Positions 1-8,759 are shown, counted from the stretch's first letter. The stretch: DNA of 64,000 bases from JAGWBJ01 sp964291465 (GCA_964291465.2 OZ219933.1:1-64000); one strand, 5' to 3'. The notes: a model not told the origin generated them from the letters alone. Translations and numbers: made by a program.

Positions 1-509
1 AGATGTTCGTGTGGAAGGGGGTCGACAGGGAGACGGCGGGCTTCCTGTTCTCCCTGCTGTTCTTCCTATCGGTGCCCACGAGGCTGATGGCCGGGTTCCT
101 GGGCGACCGGCTGCCCATCCAGCCGCTGATCGGCGCCAGCATGGCCCTGGGCGGGCTGGCGACCCTGAGCCTGCTGGGGCTGGAAGGCAACCTGGCGGTG
201 TACGTGTTCGTGGTGCTGCTGGCCATGGAGCAGGGGGGAAGCACCCTGAACTGGGTGCTGCTGGGCAACTTCTTCGGCCGGAAGAGCTTCGCCACCCTGA
301 TGGGCATAATGAGCACCTGCTTCAACATCGGCATGCTGTTCACGCCCATCTATGCGGGGTGGGTCTTCGACACGACGGACAGCTATAAGTTGGTGCTGCT
401 GACCTTCGCGCCCTTCTACGGCCTGGCCGCCCTCTTCTACCTGGCAGTGCGAAGGCCCCGGCCTCCCCAACGTGCACCCCGCCGCGGGACCGCCCGCCGG
501 GCCGTCTAG
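1..509 (+). CDS. MFS transporter, C-terminal part (5' end outside window)
   Basis: Translation from base 3 gives 168 residues rich in hydrophobic helices, with the inter-helix motif GDRLP and the segment LLGNFFGRKSFATLMGIM, which resemble the C-terminal half of a major facilitator superfamily permease. I see about four to five membrane segments, against twelve in a whole transporter, so the gene almost certainly begins upstream of the window and the ATG at base 3 is internal. The tail after the last helix is Arg/Pro rich and looks cytoplasmic. The substrate cannot be told. It converges on the minus-strand gene ending at 623, with about 110 bases between them that hold only GC-rich imperfect dyads. 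Confidence 0.75.
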   Translation, partial: MFVWKGVDRETAGFLFSLLFFLSVPTRLMAGFLGDRLPIQPLIGASMALGGLATLSLLGLEGNLAVYVFVVLLAMEQGGSTLNWVLLGNFFGRKSFATLMGIMSTCFNIGMLFTPIYAGWVFDTTDSYKLVLLTFAPFYGLAALFYLAVRRPRPPQRAPRRGTARRAV

Positions 510-622
510 CTCCGCTTGGGGCTACGTCTCTGCGTCAGGGCAGCCAGGCGCGGCAGGGAGGGGGGGCCGGGCATCGACGAGAGACGCCCCGCAAGGCCGG
601 GGTGGCGCCTGGTAGCTCCCTA

Positions 623-1519
623 CTAGGTCGGCGCCCGCTCGTGGCCCTGGTACGCCCTCTCGGTGGTCGCGGCCTCCACCTCATAGTACTCGGGGAGGCT
701 GATCAGCGCCTCCACCCTCCGGCGGCGGGCCGCCACCTCCGTGGCGTTTAAGCCGATGTAGCCCGTGTCCTTCAGGCTCTGGTAGGCCTCCATCATGGCC
801 ATGGCCGCGGTGATGATGGGCGTGGTGGCGTAGATGATGATCTGGTAGCCCAGGTCCGTGTACTGCTGGACGGAGATGTCGTCGTGGCCCGCTATCACCA
901 GCAGGGGCACGTCGGGGACCCCCTTGCGGTACTCCTCCAGGTCCTTCGGCTCCCGCACCCCCCTGGGCATCACCAAGTCGACCCCCAGGTCCCTCATGGC
1001 CAGGCCGCGCCGTATCGCCTCCTCCATGTTGCCCTCCACGGCGGAGAAGGCGTCGGTCCGCCCGATGATGAGGAAGTCCCTGTCCCGCCGGGCCTGGAGG
1101 GCGTACTTCATCTTCTCGACCAGCTCCTCCATGGGGGTGACGTGCTCCAGGCCCATGTGGTAGGAGGCCCTCTTGGGGTACACCTGGTCCTCGATGTGGA
1201 TCCCCGCCAGCCCGGCGTCCTCGTAGGCCCTGACGGCCCGCATGGTGTGGACGGGGTCGCCATAGCCCGCTCCCCCGTCGCAGATGACGGGCAGGTCGGC
1301 GGCACGGGCCACCCTCTGGGCCACCTCCACCTGCTCGGTCATGGTCATCAGGGGCTCGGAGACCGCCAGGTGGGCGCCGGACATGTAGCCGCCGGTGTAG
1401 ACGGCGTGGAATCCCAGGGACTCCACGATGCGGGCGCCTATTGGGTCGTATGCGCCGGGGGCCACTACCGTCTCTCCCCGGTCCAGTCGGGCCCGCAGGT
1501 CGCTTCGTGCCGATGCCAT
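623..1519 (-). CDS. Isocitrate lyase/PEP mutase superfamily enzyme
   Basis: This 298-aa protein has the (beta/alpha)8 barrel signature of the PEP mutase/isocitrate lyase superfamily: VAPGAYDPIGARI near the N-terminus, DGGAGYGDP (Mg and substrate loop) and GIHIEDQVYPKR. These enzymes make or break C-C or P-C bonds in 2-oxo acids. The KKCGH active-site loop of true (methyl)isocitrate lyases is replaced here by KRASYH, with no cysteine, so a lyase of that type is unlikely. An oxaloacetate decarboxylase or carboxyphosphonoenolpyruvate-mutase-like role is possible. I chose the ATG at 1519 because GGAGGT lies just upstream and a promoter fits behind it; the open frame continues upstream but that part is not coding-like. 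The gene is transcribed divergently from the stress protein. Confidence 0.8.
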   Translation of the reverse strand: MASARSDLRARLDRGETVVAPGAYDPIGARIVESLGFHAVYTGGYMSGAHLAVSEPLMTMTEQVEVAQRVARAADLPVICDGGAGYGDPVHTMRAVRAYEDAGLAGIHIEDQVYPKRASYHMGLEHVTPMEELVEKMKYALQARRDRDFLIIGRTDAFSAVEGNMEEAIRRGLAMRDLGVDLVMPRGVREPKDLEEYRKGVPDVPLLVIAGHDDISVQQYTDLGYQIIIYATTPIITAAMAMMEAYQSLKDTGYIGLNATEVAARRRRVEALISLPEYYEVEAATTERAYQGHERAPT

Positions 1520-1571
1520 GGGGGACCTCCTTGCGCGCCCTTCCGGACGCTCCGAGTGCAACTTCCACCGT

Positions 1572-1600
1572 ATCATATTTTTGGCCGCCCCAGGTGTCAA
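1572..1600 (-). promoter_or_regulatory. Sigma70-type promoter for the PEP-mutase-family gene
   Basis: On the minus strand TTGACA (1595-1600) and TATGAT (1572-1577) are separated by exactly 17 bases, about 50 bases before the ATG at 1519. Only one base of the two hexamers departs from consensus. The facing plus-strand gene has a TATAAT at 1642-1647 but no convincing -35 box. Confidence 0.65.
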
Positions 1601-1790
1601 GGAACGGGAGCCGGCGACGATTCGGCGGCCGGGCGGCGTGTTATAATCCCAGGTACAGGCCCGGGCGTCGATCACAGGCCGGTCCTGGCGACAACATAGA
1701 GGTGTGGCATGGCGATGGAGCCTGCCATCACCGGCCCGACGCGGACTGGCTATTCGTGATAGACGATCCCAACGGAGGGTAGAAACCGGC

Positions 1791-2270
1791 ATGTATCAGC
1801 GGGTACTGGTCCCCCTGGACGGGTCAGATCTGTCGGAAAGGGCGCTCCACAAGGCCGCGGAGCTGGCAAACCCCTTGGGCGCGACCCTGCACCTGCTGCA
1901 GGTGGTCTCCCGGCGTCCGGAGGTCGACGCCATGAGGGGGTCGAACATACACGCCCTCTACGCGGGGGTCGACACCATGCGGCAGGCCCGGCAGGAGATC
2001 GACCGGGACAAGACCGTCGCCCGCAGATACCTGGATGACCTCGCTTCGCGCCTGCGAGACCAGGGCGCCGGGGCGGAGACGGCGGTGCTGGAGGGCTATC
2101 CCCACGAGAAAATCCTGGAGTACGCCCGGGAGAACGGCATCGACCTGGTCGTGATAAGCACCCACGGCTACGGCGGGTTCAAGCGGATGCTCCTGGGCAG
2201 CGTGACCGACCGCATCATCCGCTCCGGCGAGGTGCCGGTCCTGGTCCTCCCGTCGGAGACCCCCGGCTAG
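1791..2270 (+). CDS. Universal stress protein, UspA family
   Basis: The 159-aa product is a single Usp domain. It starts with MYQRVLVPLDGSDLSERAL (strand 1 with the Asp that contacts nucleotide) and ends with the ATP-binding motif STHGYGGFKRMLLGSVTDRIIRSGEVPVLVL, i.e. G-x2-G-x9-G(S/T). UspA-type proteins bind ATP and help cells survive starvation or stress. The start at 1791 has GGAGGG 13-18 bases upstream and matches the family N-terminus; a longer frame to 1704 adds a Trp/Arg-rich segment without similarity. It stands alone between the divergent promoter region and the acetamidase gene. Confidence 0.88.
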   Translation: MYQRVLVPLDGSDLSERALHKAAELANPLGATLHLLQVVSRRPEVDAMRGSNIHALYAGVDTMRQARQEIDRDKTVARRYLDDLASRLRDQGAGAETAVLEGYPHEKILEYARENGIDLVVISTHGYGGFKRMLLGSVTDRIIRSGEVPVLVLPSETPG

Positions 2271-2332
2271 CCCTTCCGGCCCGTCACCGCCCGTTCCGGC
2301 GCCCGGCCAGGTCCAGTCCGGCCAACTCCAGC

Positions 2333-2380
2333 AAGCCCAACCTCAGTACAAGCCCAACCTCAATACCCAACCTCAATAAA
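2333..2380 (+). repeat. Three short tandem repeats before the acetamidase gene
   Basis: A unit close to aagcccaacctcaatac occurs at 2333-2349 and 2350-2366, then shortened at 2367-2380, immediately before the AAAGGAGG ribosome binding site of the next gene. It may be a slippage array in the 5' leader; no function is evident. Confidence 0.7.
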
Positions 2381-2392
2381 GGAGGAATACCG

Positions 2393-3268
2393 GTGAAGCG
2401 TCTCACCAAGGACAACCACATCTACGTCCTGGACCCCAAGGGAGAGCCGGCGATCACCATCGCCTCGGGCGAGGAGCTGATAGTGGAGACCTGGGACGCC
2501 TTTCAGGGGCTGCGGGACCCTGCCGAGGTGAGCGAGCGCACCCTGAAGGGACCGGCCACCGGGCCCATCTACGTGGAGGGGGCCGCTCCGGGCGACGCCC
2601 TGAAGATCGACCTCATGTCAATCGTGCCCGGCAAGGAGGCGGTACACCTTGTGATGCCGGGAAGGGGGTTCCTGGAGGCCGAGTTCGACGAGGGGTACGC
2701 CACGGTCATGCCCATAGAGGGCGGCAACGTGGTGTTCCCGGGCGGCATCAAGATCCCCGTGAGACCCTCCCCCGGCCTGGTGGCCACCACTCCGACCTAC
2801 CTCCAGAACACCGCCAGCGACAGCGGGCCCTACGGGGGAGACATCGACATGAAGGAGCTGGTGGAGGGCAGCTTCCTGTACATGCCGGTGTTCGTCGAAG
2901 GGGGCCTGCTGGCATTCGGCGACTGCCACGCCGTGGTGGGAGACGGCGCCGTGGCCGGCACCGGCGGCGAGTGCGAGGCGGAGCTGCACGTGCGGATCAC
3001 CCTGGAGAAGGGCATGAACATCAAGGGCCCACGGGCCGTGACGCCCGAGCACTTCGTCACCCTCTCCTACGGCGACGACCTGGGGCCCGCCATGAAGCAG
3101 GCGGTGCGCGACATGGTGGACTTCCTGGTGGACGAGAAGGGGATGAAGCCCTACGACGCGTACAGCCTCCTCAGCCTGGCCGGGGACGTCCGGGTGTCCC
3201 GCACCTTCCGCCCCATCAGCCCGGTGAAGATGATGCTGTCCAGGCAGGTACTGGAACAGATCGGCTAG
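2393..3268 (+). CDS. Acetamidase/formamidase family protein
   Basis: The 291-aa protein matches the FmdA/AmdA family: an N-terminal half with VEGAAPGDALKIDL and GFLEAEFDEG, then TPTYLQNTASDSGPYGGDIDMKELVEGSFLYMPVFVEGGLLAFGDCHAVVGDGAVAG-type blocks. The metal-ligand region (GDxH, GE) is present in GDCHAVVGDGAVAGTGGECE. The family hydrolyses short amides to acid and ammonia. Start is GTG at 2393 with a strong AAAGGAGG eight bases upstream. modA starts two bases after its stop, so it may be co-transcribed with the molybdate transporter. The exact substrate is unknown. Confidence 0.87.
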   Translation: MKRLTKDNHIYVLDPKGEPAITIASGEELIVETWDAFQGLRDPAEVSERTLKGPATGPIYVEGAAPGDALKIDLMSIVPGKEAVHLVMPGRGFLEAEFDEGYATVMPIEGGNVVFPGGIKIPVRPSPGLVATTPTYLQNTASDSGPYGGDIDMKELVEGSFLYMPVFVEGGLLAFGDCHAVVGDGAVAGTGGECEAELHVRITLEKGMNIKGPRAVTPEHFVTLSYGDDLGPAMKQAVRDMVDFLVDEKGMKPYDAYSLLSLAGDVRVSRTFRPISPVKMMLSRQVLEQIG

Positions 3269-3270
3269 CC

Positions 3271-4023
3271 TTGAGGGCGCTCCTGGGCCTCCTCCTGGCC
3301 GCGGCCCTGGCCGCCCCGGCCTGCGGAAACGGCGAGGGAGAGGAGGTGCTGGTGTTCGTTGCCGCCAGCCTCACCGACGCCATGGAGCGGCTGGAGCGGG
3401 GGTTCACCGAGGCCGAGGGGGTCCGGGTGAAGCGCAACGTGGGCGGCTCGGGGGCCCTGGCCCGGCAGATAGTCCGGGGCGCACCGGCCGACGTGTTCAT
3501 ATCCGCCGGGGACCAGCCCATGGACCTGTTGGAAGACCGCGACCTGCTGGCGCCGGGGACCAGGAGGGCGCTGCTGTCCAACCGGCTGGTCCTGGTCACG
3601 GCCCGGGGGGACACCCGCCTGGCCTCGGTGGAGGACCTGGCCTCGGAAGACGTGCGCGTCGCCATGGCAGACCCGGACCTGGCCCCCGCCGGGGCCTACG
3701 CCCGGGAGGCGCTGCGGTCCCTGGGGCTCTGGGAGGCCCTGTCTCCCCGGACCATCCTGGGGCGTGACGTCCGCGCCGCCCTGGGCTACATTAAGACGGG
3801 GAACGTCGACGCCGCCATCGTCTACCGTACCGACGTGGGCGAGGGACAGGGGTTCCGGGTGGTCGCACCCTTCCCCGCCGGTTCCCACGCGCCCATCTCA
3901 TACCCGGGGGCGGTCCTCTCCCGCTCGTCCCGCCAGGACGCCGCCCTCGCCTTTCTGACGTACCTGTCCGGGGAGGCAGGGCGGCAGGTCCTCCGGGACC
4001 TGGGCTTCGTTCCCCTGGAGTAA
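3271..4023 (+). CDS. modA: Molybdate ABC transporter, substrate-binding protein
   Basis: The 250-aa product begins with a hydrophobic signal ending in the lipobox-like sequence LAAPAC, so it is probably a lipid-anchored extracytoplasmic binding protein. The mature part has ModA motifs: LVFVAASLTDAMERL, the oxyanion-binding VGGSGALARQI, and ADVFISAGDQPMDLL. It would capture molybdate or tungstate for ModBC. No ATG fits; TTG at 3271, two bases after the acetamidase stop, gives the best signal peptide. modB follows after 77 bases and modC after that, a complete modABC set. Confidence 0.9.
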   Translation: MRALLGLLLAAALAAPACGNGEGEEVLVFVAASLTDAMERLERGFTEAEGVRVKRNVGGSGALARQIVRGAPADVFISAGDQPMDLLEDRDLLAPGTRRALLSNRLVLVTARGDTRLASVEDLASEDVRVAMADPDLAPAGAYAREALRSLGLWEALSPRTILGRDVRAALGYIKTGNVDAAIVYRTDVGEGQGFRVVAPFPAGSHAPISYPGAVLSRSSRQDAALAFLTYLSGEAGRQVLRDLGFVPLE

Positions 4024-4100
4024 CCGCCGCCGACACTCGGATACCGCGGGGATGCCGCGGCGTTTCCCGTGTCCGGGCGGTTGGATGGGAGGGTATTCGA

Positions 4101-4772
4101 GTGTTGTCGTCCGACGAGCTCCGGGTCATAGCCCTGTCCCTGCAGGTGGCAGCCCTGGGGACCGCCCTGGGCCTCCCGGTGGCGCTGCTGCTGGGGTGGC
4201 TGCTGGCCAAGTCCAACGTGCCGGGAAAGGCGGCCCTGGACACGGTGGTCTCCTTCCCGCTGGTGCTGCCGCCGGTGGTGACCGGCTACTTCCTGCTGCT
4301 GGTGCTGGGCCGCGACGGTCCCATCGGGGCGGCGGCGAGGGCGCTCTTCGGCGTCGACGTGGTCTTCACCTGGGTGGCGGCGGCCCTGGCCGCTGGGCTG
4401 GTGGCCATGCCCCTGATGGTCAGGTCCATCGAGATCGCCATGTCCGGGGTGGACCCGCGCTTGGAGCTGGCAGCCCGCAGCCTGGGGGCGGGGCCTCTGC
4501 GGACGTTCTTCACGGTGACCATCCCGCTGGCGCACCGGGGAATCCTGGCCGCGGTGCTCCTGGCCTTCGCCAGGGGCCTCGGCGAGTTCGGGGCGACCAT
4601 CGTCGTGGCGGGCAACATCCCGGGCAGCACACAGACGGTCCCCCTCTTCATCTTCAACCGCCTCCAGGTCGGGGACGACGCGGCGGCGGTGCGGCTGATA
4701 GTCGCCAGCCTGGTCCTGGCGTTCGCGGCCCTGGCCGTGCACCAGCGGCTGGCCAGGCGGGCCGTGGCGTAG
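4101..4772 (+). CDS. modB: Molybdate ABC transporter, permease
   Basis: This 223-aa integral membrane protein has about five hydrophobic helices and the EAA loop of ABC permeases (ELAARSLGAGPLRTFFTVTIPLA), which docks on the ATPase. The helix ARGLGEFGATIVVAGNIPG is typical of ModB. It forms the channel that passes molybdate into the cytoplasm. Start is GTG at 4101 with GGGAGGG eight bases upstream. Only two bases separate its stop from modC, so the two are translationally coupled. Confidence 0.92.
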   Translation: MLSSDELRVIALSLQVAALGTALGLPVALLLGWLLAKSNVPGKAALDTVVSFPLVLPPVVTGYFLLLVLGRDGPIGAAARALFGVDVVFTWVAAALAAGLVAMPLMVRSIEIAMSGVDPRLELAARSLGAGPLRTFFTVTIPLAHRGILAAVLLAFARGLGEFGATIVVAGNIPGSTQTVPLFIFNRLQVGDDAAAVRLIVASLVLAFAALAVHQRLARRAVA

Positions 4773-4774
4773 CC

Positions 4775-5899
4775 ATGGGAGACGCCGCCCTGGAAGTCCG
4801 CGTGCGCAAGTCGTACCCGGCCCTCACCCTGGAGGTGGATGCATCCATCCCCCATGGGATTACCGCCGTCTTCGGCCCCTCGGGCAGCGGCAAGACCACG
4901 CTGCTGAACAGCATCGCGGGCCTGGTCGCCCCCGACGAGGGGAGCATAGTCCTGGGCGGGCGGACCCTGTTCGCCTCCCCGGGCAGGGTGGACCTGAGGC
5001 CCGAGGTGCGGCGCGTCGGCTACATGTTCCAGGAGAGCCTCCTGTTCCCCCACCGCAGCGTCTGGCAGAACATCCTGTTCGGCTACGACCTGACTCCCCC
5101 GGACCAGCGGCGCATCCAGCCGGAGCGGCTGGTGCGGCTTCTGGACCTGGAGGCGCTGGTGGACAGGAGGCCTGCGAACCTGTCCACCGGCGAGGCCCAG
5201 CGCGTGGCCCTGGCCCGGGCCTTGGCCACCTCCCCGGAGCTGCTCCTCCTCGACGAGCCCCTGGCATCCCTGGACCTCTCCCTGAGGGGGCGCATTCTGC
5301 GGTATCTGAAGGACGTCTACCGGGAGCTTGGCATCCCCATGCTGTACGTCTCCCACAACATCTCCGAGGTGCTGGCCATCGCCGACCGGGCGCTGGTCAT
5401 CTCCCGGGGCAGGCAGCTCGCCTTCGACCACCCGCGAAGGGTGCTGCTGAACCCCTTCGTCCACTCCCTGGTGGAGGCCGGGAGCCTGGAGAACCTGCTG
5501 GACGTCACGGTCTCCGGCCGGGGCCCCGGCGACAGCCTGGTCGCCGCCAGGCTGGGCGACTCCACCCTGTGGATACCCGCGGCGCCCCCCCGCCTGGAGG
5601 CCGCACCTTACTCGGAGGACGGGCCCCGCGGGGAGGACGGGAACGTGATCTCCGTCGCCATCAGGGCCGGGGACATCATCGTGGCCGTCGACCGGCCCCG
5701 GGGCATCAGCGCACGGAATATCCTGGAGGGGCGCATACAGAGCGTCCACCGCATCGGCGGGGCCGTGATGCTGTACGCCGACGTGGGAGCGCCCCTCCTT
5801 GTGGAGATCACCCCCGAGGCGCTGGAGTCACTGGACCTCCGGGAGGGCCAGGAGGTGTTCCTGGTCATCAAGTCCAACTCCATCATGGTGTTGGACTAG
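4775..5899 (+). CDS. modC: Molybdate ABC transporter, ATP-binding protein
   Basis: The 374-aa ATPase shows Walker A GPSGSGKTT, Q-loop MFQESLLFPH, a signature LSTGEAQRVALARAL (usual LSGGE with Thr for the second Gly), Walker B LLLLDEPLASLD and the H-loop SHNISE. The last 70 residues (GRIQSVHRIGGAVMLYADVGAPLLVEITPEAL) form a TOBE/Mop oxyanion-binding domain, which marks ModC rather than a generic ABC ATPase. The segment between NBD and TOBE is longer than usual. Its stop overlaps the stop of the convergent gene by three bases. Confidence 0.92.
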   Translation: MGDAALEVRVRKSYPALTLEVDASIPHGITAVFGPSGSGKTTLLNSIAGLVAPDEGSIVLGGRTLFASPGRVDLRPEVRRVGYMFQESLLFPHRSVWQNILFGYDLTPPDQRRIQPERLVRLLDLEALVDRRPANLSTGEAQRVALARALATSPELLLLDEPLASLDLSLRGRILRYLKDVYRELGIPMLYVSHNISEVLAIADRALVISRGRQLAFDHPRRVLLNPFVHSLVEAGSLENLLDVTVSGRGPGDSLVAARLGDSTLWIPAAPPRLEAAPYSEDGPRGEDGNVISVAIRAGDIIVAVDRPRGISARNILEGRIQSVHRIGGAVMLYADVGAPLLVEITPEALESLDLREGQEVFLVIKSNSIMVLD

Positions 5900-6822
5900 C
5901 TTCCGGCGGGAGACCCCTCCCTGTGGGGCAGCAGGGCCGAGTACAGGGTGTCGTTCACCGGGGTGGGTACGCCCAGCTCCCGGCCCAGCCGGACGACGGT
6001 GCCGTTGAGGGCCTCCAGTTCCAGGGGTCGCCCGGCGCTCAGGTCGGTGTGCATCGACGCCTGGAGGGCCTCGGCCTCGGCGTCCATGTACTCCATCGTG
6101 CGCTGGACCACGTCCGGGTCCAGGTCTATGGCCCTTGCCCGGGCCACGGCCTCCACCTCCCGCATGCAGGAGACCATGGTCTCCCTGGATGCGTCCAGGG
6201 TCAGGAGCACGCTCATGGGGGTGCGGGCGGCGCTGGAGACCCCGGCCATGGTGGCGATGTACAGGAACTTGGTCCACAGGGCCTTCATCACATCACCGGA
6301 GACCTGCGCGTCCACGCCCGCGGCCCGCAGCGCATCCCGGATGCGCCGGGCCCGCTCCGTCTTCTCCCCGTCGGCCTCGCCGAACACGACGCGCACCACC
6401 TCGCCCTCCTGTTCGATGACGCCCGGCGACTCCACGTGGGTCTCCATGTAAGCGGCGCCGGCCAGGACCTGTCCGGCCCCGACCACCCCCGCCACCTCGT
6501 CGTAGCTGGCCACCCCGTTCTGGAGCGTCAGAACGCACGAGCCATCGCCCATCATGGGCGCCAGGGCCGGGATGGCCGCGGCGTTCTGGTAGCCCTTTAC
6601 GCTGAGAATGGCCAGGTCCACGGGGCCGACGCCGCTGGTGTCGTCGGTGGCGTCGACCTTCACGTTGAACTCCCCCCAGTGGGACTTTACGGTGAGCCCG
6701 CGGTCTCTAATGGCCTGCAGGTGGGCCCGGCGGGCGATCAGCGTCACGTCGTTGCCGGCCCTGGCAAGCTGTCCCCCGAAGTAGCCCCCCACGGCTCCGG
6801 CGCCCATGACCGCGATGCGCAT
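5896..6822 (-). CDS. panE: 2-dehydropantoate 2-reductase family protein
   Basis: The 308-aa protein opens with the Rossmann motif GAGAVGGYFGGQLARAG for NADPH. It then has LTLQNGVASYDEVA and the C-terminal helical domain with LWTKFLYIATMAGVSSAARTPMSVLL, including the conserved Lys of ApbA/PanE proteins. PanE reduces ketopantoate to pantoate in coenzyme A synthesis, but the family contains many paralogues with other 2-oxo-acid substrates, so the gene name is provisional. ATG at 6822 is chosen because GGGAGGT lies directly upstream; the frame continues upstream without similarity. It converges with modC. Confidence 0.8.
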   Translation of the reverse strand: MRIAVMGAGAVGGYFGGQLARAGNDVTLIARRAHLQAIRDRGLTVKSHWGEFNVKVDATDDTSGVGPVDLAILSVKGYQNAAAIPALAPMMGDGSCVLTLQNGVASYDEVAGVVGAGQVLAGAAYMETHVESPGVIEQEGEVVRVVFGEADGEKTERARRIRDALRAAGVDAQVSGDVMKALWTKFLYIATMAGVSSAARTPMSVLLTLDASRETMVSCMREVEAVARARAIDLDPDVVQRTMEYMDAEAEALQASMHTDLSAGRPLELEALNGTVVRLGRELGVPTPVNDTLYSALLPHREGSPAGS

Positions 6823-6977
6823 GGCGACCTCCCCTGCAAGTTTGGGCCCCACCATACCCCAGCGGCGGCCGGGGTTCAAGGAGGGCTTGCAGTGGGGGTG
6901 TCCCACCTGTAAGCTCTAACGGTTGCAGCCTGACTGGACACCCTGACTGGACGCATCGTAGAAAGGAGCCGCACACC

Positions 6978-8654
6978 ATGGCCAAGCTCACCGGGTCGCA
7001 CCTGCTGGTCCGCGCCCTGAAGCAGGAGGGCATAAGCCGCATATTCACCATCGTCGGCGACACGGTGCTTCCCCTGGTGGACGCCGTGGAGGACGAGGGC
7101 GTCCAGTTCATCGACACCAGGCACGAGGGCGCGGCGATGCACATGGCCGACGCCTGGTGCCGGGTCACGGGCGAGCCCGCGGCGTGCATATTCACCGGTG
7201 GGCCCGGGTTCTCCAACGCCATATCGGCCCTGCCCAACATCTACACCTCCGAGAGCCCCGTGGTGTTCATCAGCGGCGCCAGCGAGCTCTCCGAGAAGGG
7301 GATGACGGCCTTCCAGGAGATAGACCAGGTGGAGATGGCCGCCCCGGTCACCAAGGGGGCCTGGCTCATCCACGAGCGGCGGCGCATCCCCGACTTCGTG
7401 GCCACGGCCTTCCGCACCGCCATGTCGGGCAGACCCGGGCCCGTTCACCTGACCATCCCCGTGGACCTGCAGGAGCAGGAGGCGTCTGAGGACGAGCTGC
7501 CCCGCTACGCTCCGGCCCAGTACCGGGACAGGGGCCGCGCCCACGGGGACCCGGACCTGGTCCGGGAGGCCGTGGACCTTCTCCGGAGCGCCCAGCGCCC
7601 GGTGGTGATCGCGGCCAACGCGGCCAGGTACTCGGTGGCCCCCGAGGCCCTCCAGGCGCTGATCGAGACCACGGGAGTCCCCGTCTTCACCGTGGAGCAG
7701 GCCAGGGGGCTGGTCTCCGACGACCATCCCCTCTGCTTCGGCTACGCCGACGGAGCCCTCAACGCGGCGGCCCGGCGGTTCCGGGAGGCCGACGTGGTGT
7801 TGCTGCTGGGCAAGAGGTTCGACCACCGCTACCGGTACGGCCAAGCCTTTCCCCCCGACGCCCGCCTGGTCCAGGTGGACCCGTCGCCGGCGGAGATCGG
7901 GCGAAACCGGGGCGTGTCCGTGGGAATCCTCGGAGACATCGGCGCCGTCGTGGAGCAGATGACCTCCGAGGCGGGCAGGGGGAGCTGGCCCGCGGGCAGG
8001 CTGGACCCCTGGACCGACCAGCTCCGGGCCGACCGGACGGGCTGGGTAGAGCGCCTGGAGTCCTTCTCCACCGACGAGACCCCTCTTCACCCCATGCGCG
8101 TGTTCACCGAGCTGGAGGGTGAGACCGACGACGACACCATCCTCATCTTCGACGGCGGCGACTACGCCCAGTGGGGTCGCTGTTACCTGAAGGCCCGGAA
8201 GCCCGGCCACTGGATGCGGCTGGGACCCCTGAGCCAGCTTGGCTGCGGCCTGCCCTACGCCATGGCCGCCAAGCTGGCCAGGCCCAACGCCAAGGTGCTC
8301 CTGTTCATCGGGGACGGGGCCTTCGGCTTCTACACCATGGAGTACGACACGGCGGTGCGGTTCAACCTGGACTTCACGGCGGTGATGGGCAACGACGCCA
8401 CCTGGAGCATCGACAAGAACTTCCAGATCGCCTACTACGGGAGGGCCGTCGCCACCGACCTGCGTTACGTCCGCTACGACCAGGTGGTCTCCGCCATCGG
8501 GGGCCACGGCGAGTACGTGGAGCGCGGCGAGGAGGTGGTCCCCGCCGTGCGGCGTGCGCTGGGCTCGGGCAAGCCGGCCCTGGTCAACGTGAACGTGGGC
8601 TCCAGGCAGAGCCCCCTGGCCGACGCGATGATCGCCAGGAAGACCTCCCGCTAG
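6978..8654 (+). CDS. Thiamine diphosphate-dependent enzyme (acetolactate-synthase-like)
   Basis: The 558-aa protein has the three-domain plan of the ThDP enzyme superfamily: an N-terminal PYR domain (GDTVLPLVDAV, RHEGAAMHMADAWCRVTG with the catalytic Glu, GPGFSNAISALP), a central cofactor-type domain (RSAQRPVVIAANAAR), and a C-terminal PP domain with the metal/ThDP motif GDGAFGF...GND. Such enzymes decarboxylate or ligate 2-oxo acids. The exact activity (acetolactate synthase, oxalyl-CoA decarboxylase, sulfopyruvate decarboxylase and others) cannot be decided. AAAGGAG before 6978 supports the start. The RdhA-like array begins 105 bases downstream behind its own promoter. Confidence 0.85.
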   Translation: MAKLTGSHLLVRALKQEGISRIFTIVGDTVLPLVDAVEDEGVQFIDTRHEGAAMHMADAWCRVTGEPAACIFTGGPGFSNAISALPNIYTSESPVVFISGASELSEKGMTAFQEIDQVEMAAPVTKGAWLIHERRRIPDFVATAFRTAMSGRPGPVHLTIPVDLQEQEASEDELPRYAPAQYRDRGRAHGDPDLVREAVDLLRSAQRPVVIAANAARYSVAPEALQALIETTGVPVFTVEQARGLVSDDHPLCFGYADGALNAAARRFREADVVLLLGKRFDHRYRYGQAFPPDARLVQVDPSPAEIGRNRGVSVGILGDIGAVVEQMTSEAGRGSWPAGRLDPWTDQLRADRTGWVERLESFSTDETPLHPMRVFTELEGETDDDTILIFDGGDYAQWGRCYLKARKPGHWMRLGPLSQLGCGLPYAMAAKLARPNAKVLLFIGDGAFGFYTMEYDTAVRFNLDFTAVMGNDATWSIDKNFQIAYYGRAVATDLRYVRYDQVVSAIGGHGEYVERGEEVVPAVRRALGSGKPALVNVNVGSRQSPLADAMIARKTSR

Positions 8655-8689
8655 CACGGCCAACTGATACTAACCATCGGGATACTAGC

Positions 8690-8718
8690 TTGACACGGCA
8701 GGTGCGTGGCGAGAGAAT
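8690..8718 (+). promoter_or_regulatory. Sigma70-type promoter of the RdhA-like array
   Basis: TTGACA at 8690-8695 is followed after 17 bases by GAGAAT at 8713-8718 (four of six bases match TATAAT). Transcription would start near 8725, about 35 bases before the first ATG. No comparable promoter is seen in the short spacers between the five array genes, so one transcript for the array is plausible. Confidence 0.5.
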
Positions 8719-8759
8719 AGGTGGGTGTCCCAGGCCTCGGCGAAAGGGCAGGTTCGTAA

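Noticed and set aside
1642..1647. TATAAT as a promoter of the universal stress gene
   Set aside because: The box is perfect but there is no acceptable -35 sequence at 16-18 bases; kept only as a remark.
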